Assembly (NCBI RefSeq): GCF_000718775.1
Contig: NZ_JOCB01000018.1
Location: 1 to 64,000, forward strand
Direction of reading: 5' to 3'
Source of the DNA: Streptomyces sp. NRRL S-31
Lineage (GTDB): Bacteria; Actinomycetota; Actinomycetes; Streptomycetales; Streptomycetaceae
Length of the DNA: 64,000 bases
Made by a program: the position numbers and the translations under genes
Notes under the pieces: model-generated
What the model saw: the letters and a program-made list of their open reading frames with translations, nothing else
What the model was told of the DNA's origin: nothing
The model's database searches: none
Part shown: positions 1 to 10,326 of the stretch, in pieces
How the letters are laid out: the number at the start of each line of letters is the position of its first letter
How positions within the stretch are numbered: the stretch's first letter is position 1

Positions 1-134
1 CCCCCACCGCCGTCCGCACCGGCCCCGCCCGGCCCGGCGCCGACACGGCGGCCGTCGCCCGGGACTGGGGGCTGCCCGCACACCCGGCCGGCACCCCCGG
101 CGCCCCCGGTGCCCCGGTCACCGACGGCGGCTGA
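1..134 (+). CDS. 3' end of a truncated gene, possibly CaiB/BaiF-type CoA-transferase
   Basis: The frame beginning at base 3 is open to a TGA at 132-134 and gives 43 residues, so the gene starts outside the window. The stretch [17 protein letters not shown] resembles the C-terminal end of class III (CaiB/BaiF) acyl-CoA transferases, where a Pro-x-LG-x-(H/D)T-xx-V-xx-(W/L)G pattern is usual. It is followed by a Pro/Gly/Ala-rich tail. The position 44 bp upstream of a thiolase and a beta-oxidation enzyme would suit an acyl-CoA activating or transferring enzyme. The identification rests on one short motif and is tentative. Confidence 0.35.
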   Translation, partial: PTAVRTGPARPGADTAAVARDWGLPAHPAGTPGAPGAPVTDGG

Positions 135-178
135 CCCCGCCCCACCCCGCTCGGCCCACCCTCCCGAAAGGCACCCAG

Positions 179-1393
<1,215 letters not shown>

Positions 1394-1434
1394 CCTCCCC
1401 GCGGACCCACGCCACTGCAACGGAGACGACTGTC

Positions 1435-3612
1435 ATGACCGAGAGCACCACCATCCGCTGGGAGCAGGACGACACCGGTGTCGTCACCCTCGTCCTGGAC
1501 GACCCCGACCAGTCCGCGAACACCATGAACCAGGCGTTCCGCGCCTCCCTCGCCGCGATCACCGACCGGCTGGAGGCCGAGCGGGATTCCGTCCGCGGTG
1601 TCATCCTCACCTCGGCGAAGAAGACCTTCTTCGCCGGCGGCGACCTGCGCGACCTGATCCGGGTCACGCCCGAGACCGCCCAGGAGCTGTTCGACGGCGG
1701 CCTCGCGATCAAGCGCGACCTGCGCCGCATCGAGACCCTCGGCAAGCCGGTCGTCGCGGCGATCAACGGCGCGGCCCTGGGCGGCGGCTTCGAACTGGCC
1801 CTCGCCTGCCACCACCGGGTCGCCCTCGACACCCCCGGCACCAGGATCGGCTGCCCCGAGGTCACCCTCGGCCTGCTCCCGGGCGGCGGCGGAGTCGTCC
1901 GCACCGTACGGCTGCTGGGCATCGCGGACGCCCTGCTGAAGGTCCTCCTCCAGGGGCAGCAGTACAACGCGCCGCGCGCCCGGGAGAACGGCCTCGTCCA
2001 CGAGGTCGCCGCCACCCCCGAGGAGCTGCTCGCCAAGGCCCGCGCCTTCATCGACGCCAACCCCGAGTCCCGGCAGCCCTGGGACAAACCCGGCTACCGC
2101 ATCCCCGGCGGCACCCCGGCCAACCCGAAGTTCGCCGCCAACCTGCCCGCCTTCCCGGCCAACCTGCGCAAGCAGACCGGCGGCGCCCCCTACCCGGCCC
2201 CGCGCAACATCCTCGCCGCCGCCGTCGAGGGCTCCCAGGTGGACTTCGAGACCGCCCAGGTCATCGAGGCCCGCTACTTCGTGGAGCTGGCCGCGGGACA
2301 GACCTCGAAGAACATGATCCAGGCGTTCTTCTTCGACCTCCAGGCGGTCAACTCCGGCGCCAACCGCCCCCAGGGCATCGAGCCCCGCCCGGTCCGCAAG
2401 GCAGCCGTCCTCGGCGCCGGCATGATGGGCGCCGGCATCGCCTACGCGTGCGCCCGCGCCGGCATCGAGGTCGTCCTCAAGGACGTCTCCCTGGAGGCGG
2501 CCGTCAAGGGCAAGGGCTACTCGGAGAAGCTGTGCGCCAAGGCCGTCGCCAGGGGCCGGACCAGCCAGGAGAAGGCCGACGCCCTGCTCGCCCGGATCAC
2601 CCCCACCGCCGAGGCGGCCGACCTCGCGGGCTGTGACGCCGTGATCGAGGCCGTGTTCGAGGACACCGCCCTCAAGCACAAGGTCTTCCAGGAGATCGAG
2701 TCGGTCGTCGCCCCCGACGCGCTGCTCTGCTCCAACACCTCCACGCTGCCGATCACCACCCTCGCCGAGGGCGTGCAGCGCCAGGCCGACTTCATCGGGC
2801 TGCACTTCTTCTCGCCGGTCGACAAGATGCCGCTCGTGGAGATCATCAAGGGCGAGCGCACCGCCGACGAGACGCTCGCGCGCGCCTTCGACCTGGTCCG
2901 GCAGATCAACAAGACCCCGATCGTCGTCAACGACTCGCGCGGCTTCTTCACCTCCCGGGTGATCGGCCACTTCATCAACGAGGGCGTCGCCATGGTCGGC
3001 GAGGGCGTCGAGCCCGCCTCCGTGGAACAGGCCGCCGCCCAGGCCGGCTACCCGGCCAAGGTGCTCTCCCTGATGGACGAGCTGACCCTCACCCTGCCGC
3101 GGAAGATCCGGACCGAGACCCGGCGGGCCGTGGAGGAGGCGGGCGGCACCTGGACCGCGCACCCGGCCGAGGCGGTCATCGACCGCATGGTGGACGAGTT
3201 CGGCCGCACCGGCCGCAGCGGCGGCGCCGGCTTCTACGACTACACCGAGGACGGCAAGCGGGCCGGGCTCTGGCCGGGCCTGCGCGAGCACTTCACCGAG
3301 CCGGGGCACGAGATCCCGTTCCGGGACATGCAGGAGCGCATGCTCTTCGCCGAGGCGCTCGACACCGTACGCCTCCTGGAGGAGGGCGTCCTGACCTCGG
3401 TCGCGGACGCCAACATCGGCTCGATCCTCGGCATCGGCTTCCCCGGCTGGACCGGCGGTGTGCTCCAGTACATCAACGGCTACGAAGGGGGGCTGCCCGG
3501 CTTCGTGGCCCGCGCGCGCGAGCTGGCCGAGCGCTACGGCGAGCGGTTCGCCCCGCCCGCGCTGCTCGTGACGAAGGCCGGGAACGGGGAGACCTTCACC
3601 GACGGCCGCTGA
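1435..3612 (+). CDS. fadB: Fatty-acid oxidation multifunctional enzyme (enoyl-CoA hydratase / 3-hydroxyacyl-CoA dehydrogenase)
   Basis: A 725-aa fusion that hydrates trans-2-enoyl-CoA and oxidises the L-3-hydroxyacyl-CoA with NAD. The crotonase domain fills roughly residues 10-210, with the oxyanion-hole segment FFAGGDLRDL (about 62-71), GGGFELALACH (about 115-125) and the catalytic Glu region PEVTLGLLPGGGG near 140. A Rossmann fold begins at about 320 (KAAVLGAGMMGAGIAYA), and the dehydrogenase His is in GLHFFSPVDKMPLVEI (near 457). The 3HCDH C-terminal domain starts near residue 500. The start is the ATG with GGAGA 10 bases upstream; the frame stays open upstream across fadA, but that stretch is a shadow. 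It ends 5 bp from the convergent MerR gene. Organisation follows bacterial FadB/FadJ proteins. Confidence 0.94.
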   Translation: MTESTTIRWEQDDTGVVTLVLDDPDQSANTMNQAFRASLAAITDRLEAERDSVRGVILTSAKKTFFAGGDLRDLIRVTPETAQELFDGGLAIKRDLRRIETLGKPVVAAINGAALGGGFELALACHHRVALDTPGTRIGCPEVTLGLLPGGGGVVRTVRLLGIADALLKVLLQGQQYNAPRARENGLVHEVAATPEELLAKARAFIDANPESRQPWDKPGYRIPGGTPANPKFAANLPAFPANLRKQTGGAPYPAPRNILAAAVEGSQVDFETAQVIEARYFVELAAGQTSKNMIQAFFFDLQAVNSGANRPQGIEPRPVRKAAVLGAGMMGAGIAYACARAGIEVVLKDVSLEAAVKGKGYSEKLCAKAVARGRTSQEKADALLARITPTAEAADLAGCDAVIEAVFEDTALKHKVFQEIESVVAPDALLCSNTSTLPITTLAEGVQRQADFIGLHFFSPVDKMPLVEIIKGERTADETLARAFDLVRQINKTPIVVNDSRGFFTSRVIGHFINEGVAMVGEGVEPASVEQAAAQAGYPAKVLSLMDELTLTLPRKIRTETRRAVEEAGGTWTAHPAEAVIDRMVDEFGRTGRSGGAGFYDYTEDGKRAGLWPGLREHFTEPGHEIPFRDMQERMLFAEALDTVRLLEEGVLTSVADANIGSILGIGFPGWTGGVLQYINGYEGGLPGFVARARELAERYGERFAPPALLVTKAGNGETFTDGR

Positions 3613-3617
3613 GCGCC

Positions 3618-4358
3618 TCAGCCGGACGGCGTGCCCCGGGACCCGTCTCCCGGGGCCGCCGCCGCGCCGTCCAGCCACTGGCGCAGTTCCTCCCTCAGCG
3701 ACCGCTGGAAGGTGGTGAGCAGCGCCTGCACCACCAGCGGGTGCATATGGGCCGACAGGGACCTGACGTCCCGCGGGTCGCGTTCGGCCACGGCCTCGCG
3801 CAGCAGGTCCGACAGCTCGTGCGCCGCCGCGCGCGCGTGGCCGGTCAGGGCGGTCCGCGCGGCCAGGATCGTCTCCTGCGCCAGCGGCACGTCGAGGAGC
3901 CGTACCGCGAGCCGCAGCAGACCGCAGTCCACGCGGAAGGACTCCCCGTCCCGCGTCACCACGTTCATCGCGGCCAGCCGGTCCACGTCCTCCTCGGTCA
4001 GCCGTCGTCCCGCGCGCCGCTCCAGCTCCGGGCGGGACACGGTCTCCACCGTGTCCGGGGCCCAGGAGGCGACCACCGCCCGGTGGATCGCCAGGTCGTG
4101 CGGGCCGAGGTCGGCCGGCAGCTGCCGCAGGTGCCGTTCGATCGCGGCGAGGGTCATGCCCTGGTGCTGCATCTCCTCGATCAGCGTCAGCCGGGCCAGG
4201 TGCTCACGCCCGTAGTGGCCCACCCGGCGCGGACCGATCACCGGCGGCGGCAGCAGTCCCCTGGTGCCGTAGAAGCGGACCGTGCGGACCGTGACGCCCG
4301 CCTGAGCGGCCAGCTCGTCGATGGTGAGGGGCGCCGTGTCCCCGTCCTCGGTCGTCAT
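3618..4358 (-). CDS. MerR-family transcriptional regulator
   Basis: A 246-aa protein. The N-terminal MerR winged helix-turn-helix runs from about residue 8 to 78: LTIDELAAQAGVTVRTVRFYGTRG is the classic first helix-turn-helix, and VGHYGREHLARL is the wing. The C-terminal part is mostly Ala, Leu and Arg-rich helices with no cysteine cluster, so a metal- or redox-sensing role of the CueR/SoxR kind is unlikely and a small organic effector is more plausible. The ATG at 4358 opens exactly at the conserved domain. It is convergent with fadB and divergent from the amino-acid permease, with which it shares a 245-bp control region holding an inverted repeat. Its target is unknown; ansP, fadAB or itself are the nearest candidates. 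Confidence 0.85.
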   Translation of the reverse strand: MTTEDGDTAPLTIDELAAQAGVTVRTVRFYGTRGLLPPPVIGPRRVGHYGREHLARLTLIEEMQHQGMTLAAIERHLRQLPADLGPHDLAIHRAVVASWAPDTVETVSRPELERRAGRRLTEEDVDRLAAMNVVTRDGESFRVDCGLLRLAVRLLDVPLAQETILAARTALTGHARAAAHELSDLLREAVAERDPRDVRSLSAHMHPLVVQALLTTFQRSLREELRQWLDGAAAAPGDGSRGTPSG

Positions 4359-4377
4359 GCGTGTCAGTATCGCTGTC

Positions 4378-4392
4378 TCACCAATGGTGTGA
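4378..4392. promoter_or_regulatory. Inverted repeat upstream of the MerR gene (possible operator)
   Basis: TCACCAATGGTGTGA contains the perfect CACCA-A-TGGTG palindrome and lies 20-34 bp upstream of the MerR start, between the divergent MerR and permease genes. On the minus strand GATACT just downstream could be a -10 element. Autoregulation by the MerR protein is an inference. Confidence 0.35.
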
Positions 4393-4603
4393 AACCTCCG
4401 GCACACGTCGGGTGGATGACGCGTGGACGCTGGGTGGATCGTGTGAGAAGCGACGCTCTGTGACGTGGGCCACCGCGAACCGGCGCACCTCTCTGGGAAG
4501 CTGCTGGCTTGGTCTGTATCGCACACGCGGGTGGTGCGGGCCGAGACCTGTACGACCCCCGGCCATGAGGTCCGGGCGCACCAGGAAGTTGGATCCCACC
4601 ACG

Positions 4604-6070
4604 ATGAGCAAGGAAGCCGTGGAACCGGCACAGGCCGCCCCGGACACCCGGGTGGCCCCGACGCCCGCGGACGCGGGCGACGCCGGTTACAGCAAGGACC
4701 TCAAGGCCCGCCACGTCAACATGATCGCCATCGGCGGTGCCATCGGCACGGGCCTCTTCCTGGGCGCCGGCGGACGCCTGCACAACGCGGGACCGGCGCT
4801 CGCCCTGGCCTACCTGGTCTGCGGCGTCTTCGCCTTCTTCGTCGTGCGGGCGCTGGGCGAGCTGGTGCTGTACCGCCCGTCCTCCGGGTCCTTCGTGTCG
4901 TACGCGCGCGAGTTCCTCGGCGAGAAGGGCGCCTACGTCGCCGGCTGGATGTACTTCCTGAACTGGTCGACCACCGGCATCGCCGACATCACCGCGATCG
5001 CGCTCTACACGCACTACTGGAGCATGTTCACCTCCATCCCGCAGTGGGTGCTGGCGCTGATCGCCCTCGCGGTCGTGCTCACCGTGAACCTGATCTCGGT
5101 GAAGATCTTCGGCGAGATGGAGTTCTGGTTCGCGATCATCAAGGTCGCCACCCTCGTGGGCTTCATGCTGATCGGCATCTTCCTGCTGGCCACCCAGCAC
5201 GACGTCGGCGGCAGCAAGCCGGGCCTCTCCGTGATCAGCGACAACGGCGGCGTCTTCCCGCACGGCCTGATGCCGGTCGTCCTGGTCATGCAGGGCGTGA
5301 TCTTCGCCTACGCCGCCCTGGAGCTGGTCGGCGTGGCCGCCGGCGAGACCGCCGAGCCGGAGAAGGTCGTCCCGCGCGCGGTGAACTCGATCATGTGGCG
5401 CGTGGCCCTGTTCTACGTCGGCTCGGTCGTGCTGCTCGCCCTGCTGCTGCCCGGTTCGGTCTACTCCGCCGACCAGAGCCCGTTCGTGACCGTGCTGTCC
5501 AAGATCGGCGTCCCGGCGGCCGGTGACGTGATGAACCTGGTCGTGCTGACCGCGGCCATGTCCTCGCTCAACTCCGGCCTGTACTCCACCGGCCGCATCC
5601 TGCGCTCGATGGCGATGGCCGGCTCGGCGCCGAAGTTCACGCGCGTGATGAGCCGCAGCCAGGTGCCCTACGGCGGCATCCTGCTGACCTGCGGGGTCTG
5701 CGTGCTCGGCGTCGGCCTGAACTACCTGGTGCCCAGCCAGGCCTTCGAGATCGTGCTGAACGTCGCCTCGCTCGGCATCATCAGCACCTGGGTGATCATC
5801 ATGGTCTGCCACATGATCTTCGTCCGCCGCGCCCGCGCGGGTCTGGTCGACCGGCCGCACTTCCAGCTGAAGTTCAGCCCGGTCACGGAGATCGCCACGA
5901 TCGCGTTCCTGCTGGTCTGCCTCGGCATGATGTGGAACGACGACGAGGTCGGCCGCAAGACCCTGCTGCTCATCCCGGTGATCGCCGTCATGCTGGTCGC
6001 CGGCTGGTTCGGCGTCCGCCGCCAGGTGGCCCGGAACTCCGCCCAGGAGCTGCCGGACGGCGCGCGGTAG
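4604..6070 (+). CDS. ansP: Amino-acid permease, L-asparagine permease (AnsP) type
   Basis: A 488-aa integral membrane protein of the APC superfamily (amino-acid transporter family) with about 12 hydrophobic segments, predicted to import an amino acid by proton symport. The segment KDLKARHVNMIAIGGAIGTG marks the first helix of this family. ALGELVLYRPSSGSFVSYAREFLGEKGAYVAGWMYFLNWSTT matches AnsP proteins better than the GabP or lysine-specific branches. A polar N-terminal extension of about 30 residues precedes the first helix. The ATG at 4604 was chosen because the family homology begins soon after it; the frame is open upstream to 4361 without family sequence. It is transcribed away from the MerR gene and ends before a very strong hairpin. 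Substrate specificity is inferred from sequence resemblance only. Confidence 0.8.
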   Translation: MSKEAVEPAQAAPDTRVAPTPADAGDAGYSKDLKARHVNMIAIGGAIGTGLFLGAGGRLHNAGPALALAYLVCGVFAFFVVRALGELVLYRPSSGSFVSYAREFLGEKGAYVAGWMYFLNWSTTGIADITAIALYTHYWSMFTSIPQWVLALIALAVVLTVNLISVKIFGEMEFWFAIIKVATLVGFMLIGIFLLATQHDVGGSKPGLSVISDNGGVFPHGLMPVVLVMQGVIFAYAALELVGVAAGETAEPEKVVPRAVNSIMWRVALFYVGSVVLLALLLPGSVYSADQSPFVTVLSKIGVPAAGDVMNLVVLTAAMSSLNSGLYSTGRILRSMAMAGSAPKFTRVMSRSQVPYGGILLTCGVCVLGVGLNYLVPSQAFEIVLNVASLGIISTWVIIMVCHMIFVRRARAGLVDRPHFQLKFSPVTEIATIAFLLVCLGMMWNDDEVGRKTLLLIPVIAVMLVAGWFGVRRQVARNSAQELPDGAR

Positions 6071-6110
6071 CACCGAAGGCGCCGCCTGTCCCGGGGCCTC
6101 GTCCGAAGGC

Positions 6111-6153
6111 GCCGCCCGTCCCGGCGGGGAGATTCCCCGCCGGGACGGGCGGC
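6111..6153. terminator. Strong bidirectional hairpin terminator
   Basis: A perfect 19-bp stem (left arm 6111-6129, right arm 6135-6153, beginning GCCGCCCGTCC) with the 5-base loop AGATT lies between the ends of the convergent permease and M1 peptidase genes. No U-tract follows, which is normal in Streptomyces. Confidence 0.8.
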
Positions 6154-6175
6154 GGCCACGACACGCGCGGGGGCG

Positions 6176-7663
6176 TCAGCGGCCGTGCACGTCGTTCGTC
6201 GCCTCGATCTTCTTCCACGACGCCGGCCGCGCCACCGCCGTACCGGTCCTCACCAGGGCGCGGGCCGACGGGGCGGCCGGCTTGGACGTCTGGAACAGCC
6301 AGGTGTCGAACAGCGCGGCGAGGGGCTTGCCGGAGACCCGCTCGGCGTACTTCTGGAAGTCGGCCACCGAGGCGTTGCCGTAGGCGTGCTCCCGCGGCCA
6401 GCCCTTCAGGATCGCGAAGAACGCGTCGTCGCCGATCGCGTTGCGCAGCTCCTGGATGGCGAGGGCGCCGCGGTCGTAGACGGCGGCGCCGAACTGCTCG
6501 TCCGCGCCGGGGTCGCCGGGCGCGACCGTCCAGAACGCGTCGTCGGCCGGGTGCGAGGCGTACACGTAGTCGGCGAGCTGCTGCGCGGTGCCCTCGCCCT
6601 CGTGCTCGGACCACAGCCACTGCGCGTACCGGGCGAAGCCCTCGTTGATCCAGATGTCCTTCCAGCGCTTCAGCGACACGTCGTCGCCGTACCACTGGTG
6701 GGCCAGCTCGTGCACGACGACGGAGGCGTTGGAGCCGTTCGCGAACTGCCTCGGGCTGTAGTAGACGCGGGACTGCGTCTCCAGCGCGTACCCGGTGGTG
6801 GTGTTCGGGACGTAGCCGCCGGCCGAGCTGAACGGGTACGGCCCGAAGTAGCCGCTCAGCCAGTCCACGATCTCCCCGGTGCGCTCCACGCTGGCCCGCG
6901 CGGCCCCCTCGTTGTCGCCCAGGTCCCGGCTGTAGGCGTTGATGACGGGCACCCCGCCGTCGGAGGTGCCGGTGGTGATGTCGAACCTGCCCAGCGCGAG
7001 CGTGGCCAGATAGGTGGCCTGCGGCTTGTTCTGCCGCCAGTTGTAGCGGGTCCAGCCCAGTTTGGAGCTGGTGGACTGGAGCGTGCCGTTGGAGATGGCC
7101 TGGGTGCCGTCCGGCACGGCCACCGACACGTCGTAGGTGGCCTTGTCGCTCGGATGGTCGTTGCTCGGGAACCACCACCAGGCCGACTCGGGCTCGTCGG
7201 CGGCCACCGCGCCGTCCGGTGTGCGGTGCCAGGTGCTGAAGCCGTAGGCGCTCTTCGTCGACGGCACCCCGCTGTAGCGGACCACGACCGTCACCGACGC
7301 CCCCTTGGCCAGCGGCGTCTTCGGCGTGACGACCAGTTCGTGCTGACCGGACGTGGTGAAGGCCGCCTTGGCGCCGTTGACCCGCACCTCGCTCACGTCC
7401 AGCAGGAAGTCCAGGTCGAAGCTGGACAGGTCCTGGGTGGTCTTCGCCAGGATCGTCGCCGTGCCCTCCAACTCGTCCGTCTTCGGCTGGTATTGCAGCC
7501 TCAGGTCGTAATGGGAGACGTCGTAGCCGCCATTGCCGTAGTCCGGGTAGTAGGGATCGCCGATGCCCGGCGCGCCCGGGGTGTGGCTCGCGGCCGATGC
7601 CGGGATCGCCAGCAGCAGGGAGGCCGCCGCCAGTGCTCCCGGCGCGATGATTCTGCGGTGCAC
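6176..7663 (-). CDS. Secreted M1-family metallopeptidase (aminopeptidase)
   Basis: A 495-aa zinc peptidase predicted to be exported. The N-terminus MHRRIIAPGALAAASLLLAI followed by PASAASH is a typical signal peptide cleaved near residue 25. The gluzincin motif HELAHQW (His318, Glu319, His322) is followed by the third ligand in NEGFARY (Glu341), the exact 18-residue spacing of family M1. The YALETQ segment upstream corresponds to the GAMEN substrate-binding loop in a divergent form. It is short compared with 850-aa PepN, matching the small secreted Streptomyces M1 proteins. The GTG start has GGAG seven bases upstream; upstream in-frame codons lack a signal peptide. It probably trims peptides outside the cell. 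The divergent neighbour at 7842 is another secreted peptidase, so the 178-bp gap may hold two promoters for related functions. Confidence 0.9.
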   Translation of the reverse strand: MHRRIIAPGALAAASLLLAIPASAASHTPGAPGIGDPYYPDYGNGGYDVSHYDLRLQYQPKTDELEGTATILAKTTQDLSSFDLDFLLDVSEVRVNGAKAAFTTSGQHELVVTPKTPLAKGASVTVVVRYSGVPSTKSAYGFSTWHRTPDGAVAADEPESAWWWFPSNDHPSDKATYDVSVAVPDGTQAISNGTLQSTSSKLGWTRYNWRQNKPQATYLATLALGRFDITTGTSDGGVPVINAYSRDLGDNEGAARASVERTGEIVDWLSGYFGPYPFSSAGGYVPNTTTGYALETQSRVYYSPRQFANGSNASVVVHELAHQWYGDDVSLKRWKDIWINEGFARYAQWLWSEHEGEGTAQQLADYVYASHPADDAFWTVAPGDPGADEQFGAAVYDRGALAIQELRNAIGDDAFFAILKGWPREHAYGNASVADFQKYAERVSGKPLAALFDTWLFQTSKPAAPSARALVRTGTAVARPASWKKIEATNDVHGR

Positions 7664-7841
7664 GTTCAGCTCCAAGTCGTCAGGACTGCACGTCCGTTCG
7701 GAAGAGTCCACTGCGACCCTATTCAGTCCCCGTGGCCCTGCCCTGTCCATGGCACCGGCTGTCACACGATCGCCATTCAGCCGTCACGAGGCCCCGGAGA
7801 GCCCTCTTTTGCCGGGGAGTCGGCCGGAGTACCGTCCGCGC

Positions 7842-9788
7842 ATGCCGACACGCACGCGCTCCGCGATCCGGAGAACGCTCGTCACAGCCGCCGCCGTCGC
7901 CCTGACGGCCGTCCCGCTCACCCCGGCAGCCGCCCGCACCGCACCCCGCGAGAGCACCCCCGTCTACTCCTACGCCCAGGCCGTCCGCGAATCCGTGTGG
8001 GTCGACACCGGGCTCGACGCGGACGGCGACGGACGGAGCGACCGCGTCGCCACCGACATCGTCCGGCCCGCCGAACCCGCCCGGCAGGGACGCAAGGTAC
8101 CGGTCGTCATGGACGCCAGCCCGTACTACTCCTGCTGCGGGCGCGGCAACGAGAGCCAGCTCAAGACGTACGACGCACAGGGCCGTGTCGTCCGCATGCC
8201 GCTGTTCTACGACAACTACTTCGTCCCCCGCGGCTACGCCTTCGTCGGCGTCGACCTCGCCGGCACCAACCGCTCCGACGGCTGCGTCGACGTCGGCGGC
8301 CGCTCCGACGTCCAGTCCGCGAAGGCGGTGATCGACTGGCTGAACGGCCGCGCGAGGGCGTACACCAGCCGGACCGGTGGCAGCCCGGTCCGGGCCGACT
8401 GGACCGACGGCAGCACCGGCATGATCGGCAAGAGCTGGGACGGCACCATCGCCAACGGTGTCGCCGCCACCGGCGTCAGGGGTCTGAAGACCATCGTCCC
8501 GATCAGCGCGATCTCCTCCTGGTACGACTACTACTTCGCCCAGGGCGCCCCGCTCTACGACGGCGGCCCCGACAGACTCGCCGACTACGTCGAGAGCGCC
8601 GACGCGCACGCCCACTGCGCGGCCGTCCAGCGGGAACTCGCCGACGGCAGCCCGCGCAGCGGTGACTGGACCGCCCTGTGGAGCCGGCGGGACTACGTCG
8701 AGGACGCGGCCAAGGTGCGCGCCAGCGTCTTCCTGGTGCACGGCATGCAGGACCTCAACGTCCGCACCAAGAACGCCGGACAGTGGTGGGACGCCCTCGC
8801 CCGGCACGGCGTGCGGCGCAAGATCTGGCTGTCCCAGACCGGACACGTCGACCCCTTCGACTACCGGCGCGGCGCCTGGGTCGACACGCTGCACCGCTGG
8901 TTCGACCACGAACTCCTCGGCTACGACAACGGAATCGACGCCGAACCGGTGGCCGACGTCGAACGCCGGCCCGACCAGTGGGTCACCTCCGGCGCCTGGC
9001 CCCCGGCCGGCACCCGCGGCACCGTCCTGCACCCGGCCGCCGGCAGCCGGGCGGGCGTCGGCACCCTCGGACTGCGCCGGGCCGCCGGCACCGAGCGGTT
9101 CACGGACGACCCGGGGCTGAGCGAGACCGACTGGGCCGCGCACGTCACCGCGTCCACGCCCGAGAAGGCGGGTTTCCTCACCGCGCCCCTCACCCGTGCC
9201 CTCCGGCTGGCCGGCTCCGCCGAGGTGACGGTCACCGCGACCCCGACCACCGCCTCCGCCCACCTGACCGCCGTCCTCGTCGACGTCGGCGCCGACACCA
9301 TCCGTGACTACGGCGACCCCGCCGAGGGCATCACCACCCTCGCCGAGCGGACCTGCTGGGGCGAGAGCACGGCCGGGGACAGCGCCTGCTACAAGGAGAC
9401 CAGGGCGAAGACCACCGCGGTCGGCTACACCGTGGTCAGCCGCGGCTGGGCCGACCTCGGCCACCACGCCTCGGCGACCCGGGGCGTCCCGCTCACACCG
9501 GGCAGGGCCTACCGGATGACCCTCCACCTCGCCGCCACCGACCACGCCGTGCCCGCGGGCCACCGGCTGGCGCTGATCGTCGCCGGCACCGACAAGGACC
9601 TCATCGACCCCGCGTCCACCAGGCCGACGCTCACCCTGGACCTGTCCCGGACGACGGCGAAGGTGCCGCTGGTGGGCGGCGCGGAGGCGTTCGCCCGCGC
9701 CACGTCCGGCCGGGCCACCGCCCCCGCGCCGACCGTCCTGGAAGGCATCCGCACACCGCACGGCACCCGGCACGTCCCGGCGGGCTGA
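7842..9788 (+). CDS. Secreted Xaa-Pro dipeptidyl-peptidase (S15 / CocE-NonD family)
   Basis: A 648-aa alpha/beta-hydrolase predicted to release X-Pro dipeptides outside the cell. A twin-Arg-like positively charged start and a hydrophobic core ending TPAAA form a signal peptide of about 28 residues. The S15 catalytic triad is visible: Ser198 in IGKSWDGT, Asp304 in GMQDLNVR and His335 in TGHVDPF. The last 200 residues (from about 450) form the beta-jelly-roll PepX C-terminal domain with the usual LTAPLTRALRLAGSAEVTV strand pattern. A cysteine pair SPYYSCCGRG is present early, as in other actinobacterial members. The ATG at 7842 directly precedes the signal peptide. It is divergent from the M1 peptidase gene and followed by the 33-bp repeat tract. 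Confidence 0.88.
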   Translation: MPTRTRSAIRRTLVTAAAVALTAVPLTPAAARTAPRESTPVYSYAQAVRESVWVDTGLDADGDGRSDRVATDIVRPAEPARQGRKVPVVMDASPYYSCCGRGNESQLKTYDAQGRVVRMPLFYDNYFVPRGYAFVGVDLAGTNRSDGCVDVGGRSDVQSAKAVIDWLNGRARAYTSRTGGSPVRADWTDGSTGMIGKSWDGTIANGVAATGVRGLKTIVPISAISSWYDYYFAQGAPLYDGGPDRLADYVESADAHAHCAAVQRELADGSPRSGDWTALWSRRDYVEDAAKVRASVFLVHGMQDLNVRTKNAGQWWDALARHGVRRKIWLSQTGHVDPFDYRRGAWVDTLHRWFDHELLGYDNGIDAEPVADVERRPDQWVTSGAWPPAGTRGTVLHPAAGSRAGVGTLGLRRAAGTERFTDDPGLSETDWAAHVTASTPEKAGFLTAPLTRALRLAGSAEVTVTATPTTASAHLTAVLVDVGADTIRDYGDPAEGITTLAERTCWGESTAGDSACYKETRAKTTAVGYTVVSRGWADLGHHASATRGVPLTPGRAYRMTLHLAATDHAVPAGHRLALIVAGTDKDLIDPASTRPTLTLDLSRTTAKVPLVGGAEAFARATSGRATAPAPTVLEGIRTPHGTRHVPAG

Positions 9789-9854
9789 CGGTTCGGGGAC
9801 GCCGGACCGCGCGTCACCCCCCGCCCCGGCCGCAGTCGCATCGCGGGTCACCCC

Positions 9855-10285
9855 GTGCCCGGTCGTGGTCGGGTCGCGGGGCGGCCCGTGCCTGGCTGCG
9901 GTGGGGTCGCGGGGCGGCCCGTGCCTGGCTGCGGTGGGGTTGCGGGGCGGCCCGTGCCTGGCTGTGGTCGGATTGCCGGGCGGCCCTTGCCTGGTCGTGG
10001 TCGGGGCGCGTGGTGATGTGTGCCCGGTCGTGGTCGGGTCGCCGGGCGATCCGTGCCTGGCTGTGGTCGGGGCGCGTGGTGATGTGTGCCCGGTCGTGGT
10101 CGGGTCGCGGCGATGTGTCCCTGACTGTGGTCGGGTCACGGGGCGACCCCCGCCTGGTCGTGGTTCAAATTGCGGGGCAACCCGTGCCCGGTCGCGGTCG
10201 GATCGAGGGGCACCCCGCGCCCGACCGTGGTCGGCTCGCGCGGCGGCCCGCGCCCGGTCGTGGTCGGATCGGCGGGCCCCGGCGC
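9855..10285. repeat. 33-bp tandem repeat tract (about 13 copies)
   Basis: Starting at 9855 the segment GTGCCTGGCTG...GGTCGCGGGGCGG recurs with a strict 33-base period: the GTGCC anchor is seen at 9855, 9888, 9921, 9954, 9987 (as TTGCC), 10020, 10053 and 10086. The copies then become more divergent, with spacings of about 31, 33, 34, 33 and 33 to 10285. Because 33 is a multiple of three, open frames with an 11-residue repeat appear on both strands, but the later length changes break the frame and neither has a good start signal. There are no unique spacers, so it is not a CRISPR array. It fills most of the 538-bp gap between convergent genes ending at 9788 and 10327. Confidence 0.9.
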
Positions 10286-10326
10286 CCGCCGGGGTGCCGG
10301 TGGGGTGCCGGTGGGGTGTCGGGCGG

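Noticed and set aside
9855..10285. Possible CRISPR array
   Set aside because: The units follow each other directly with no unique spacers, and no cas gene is nearby.
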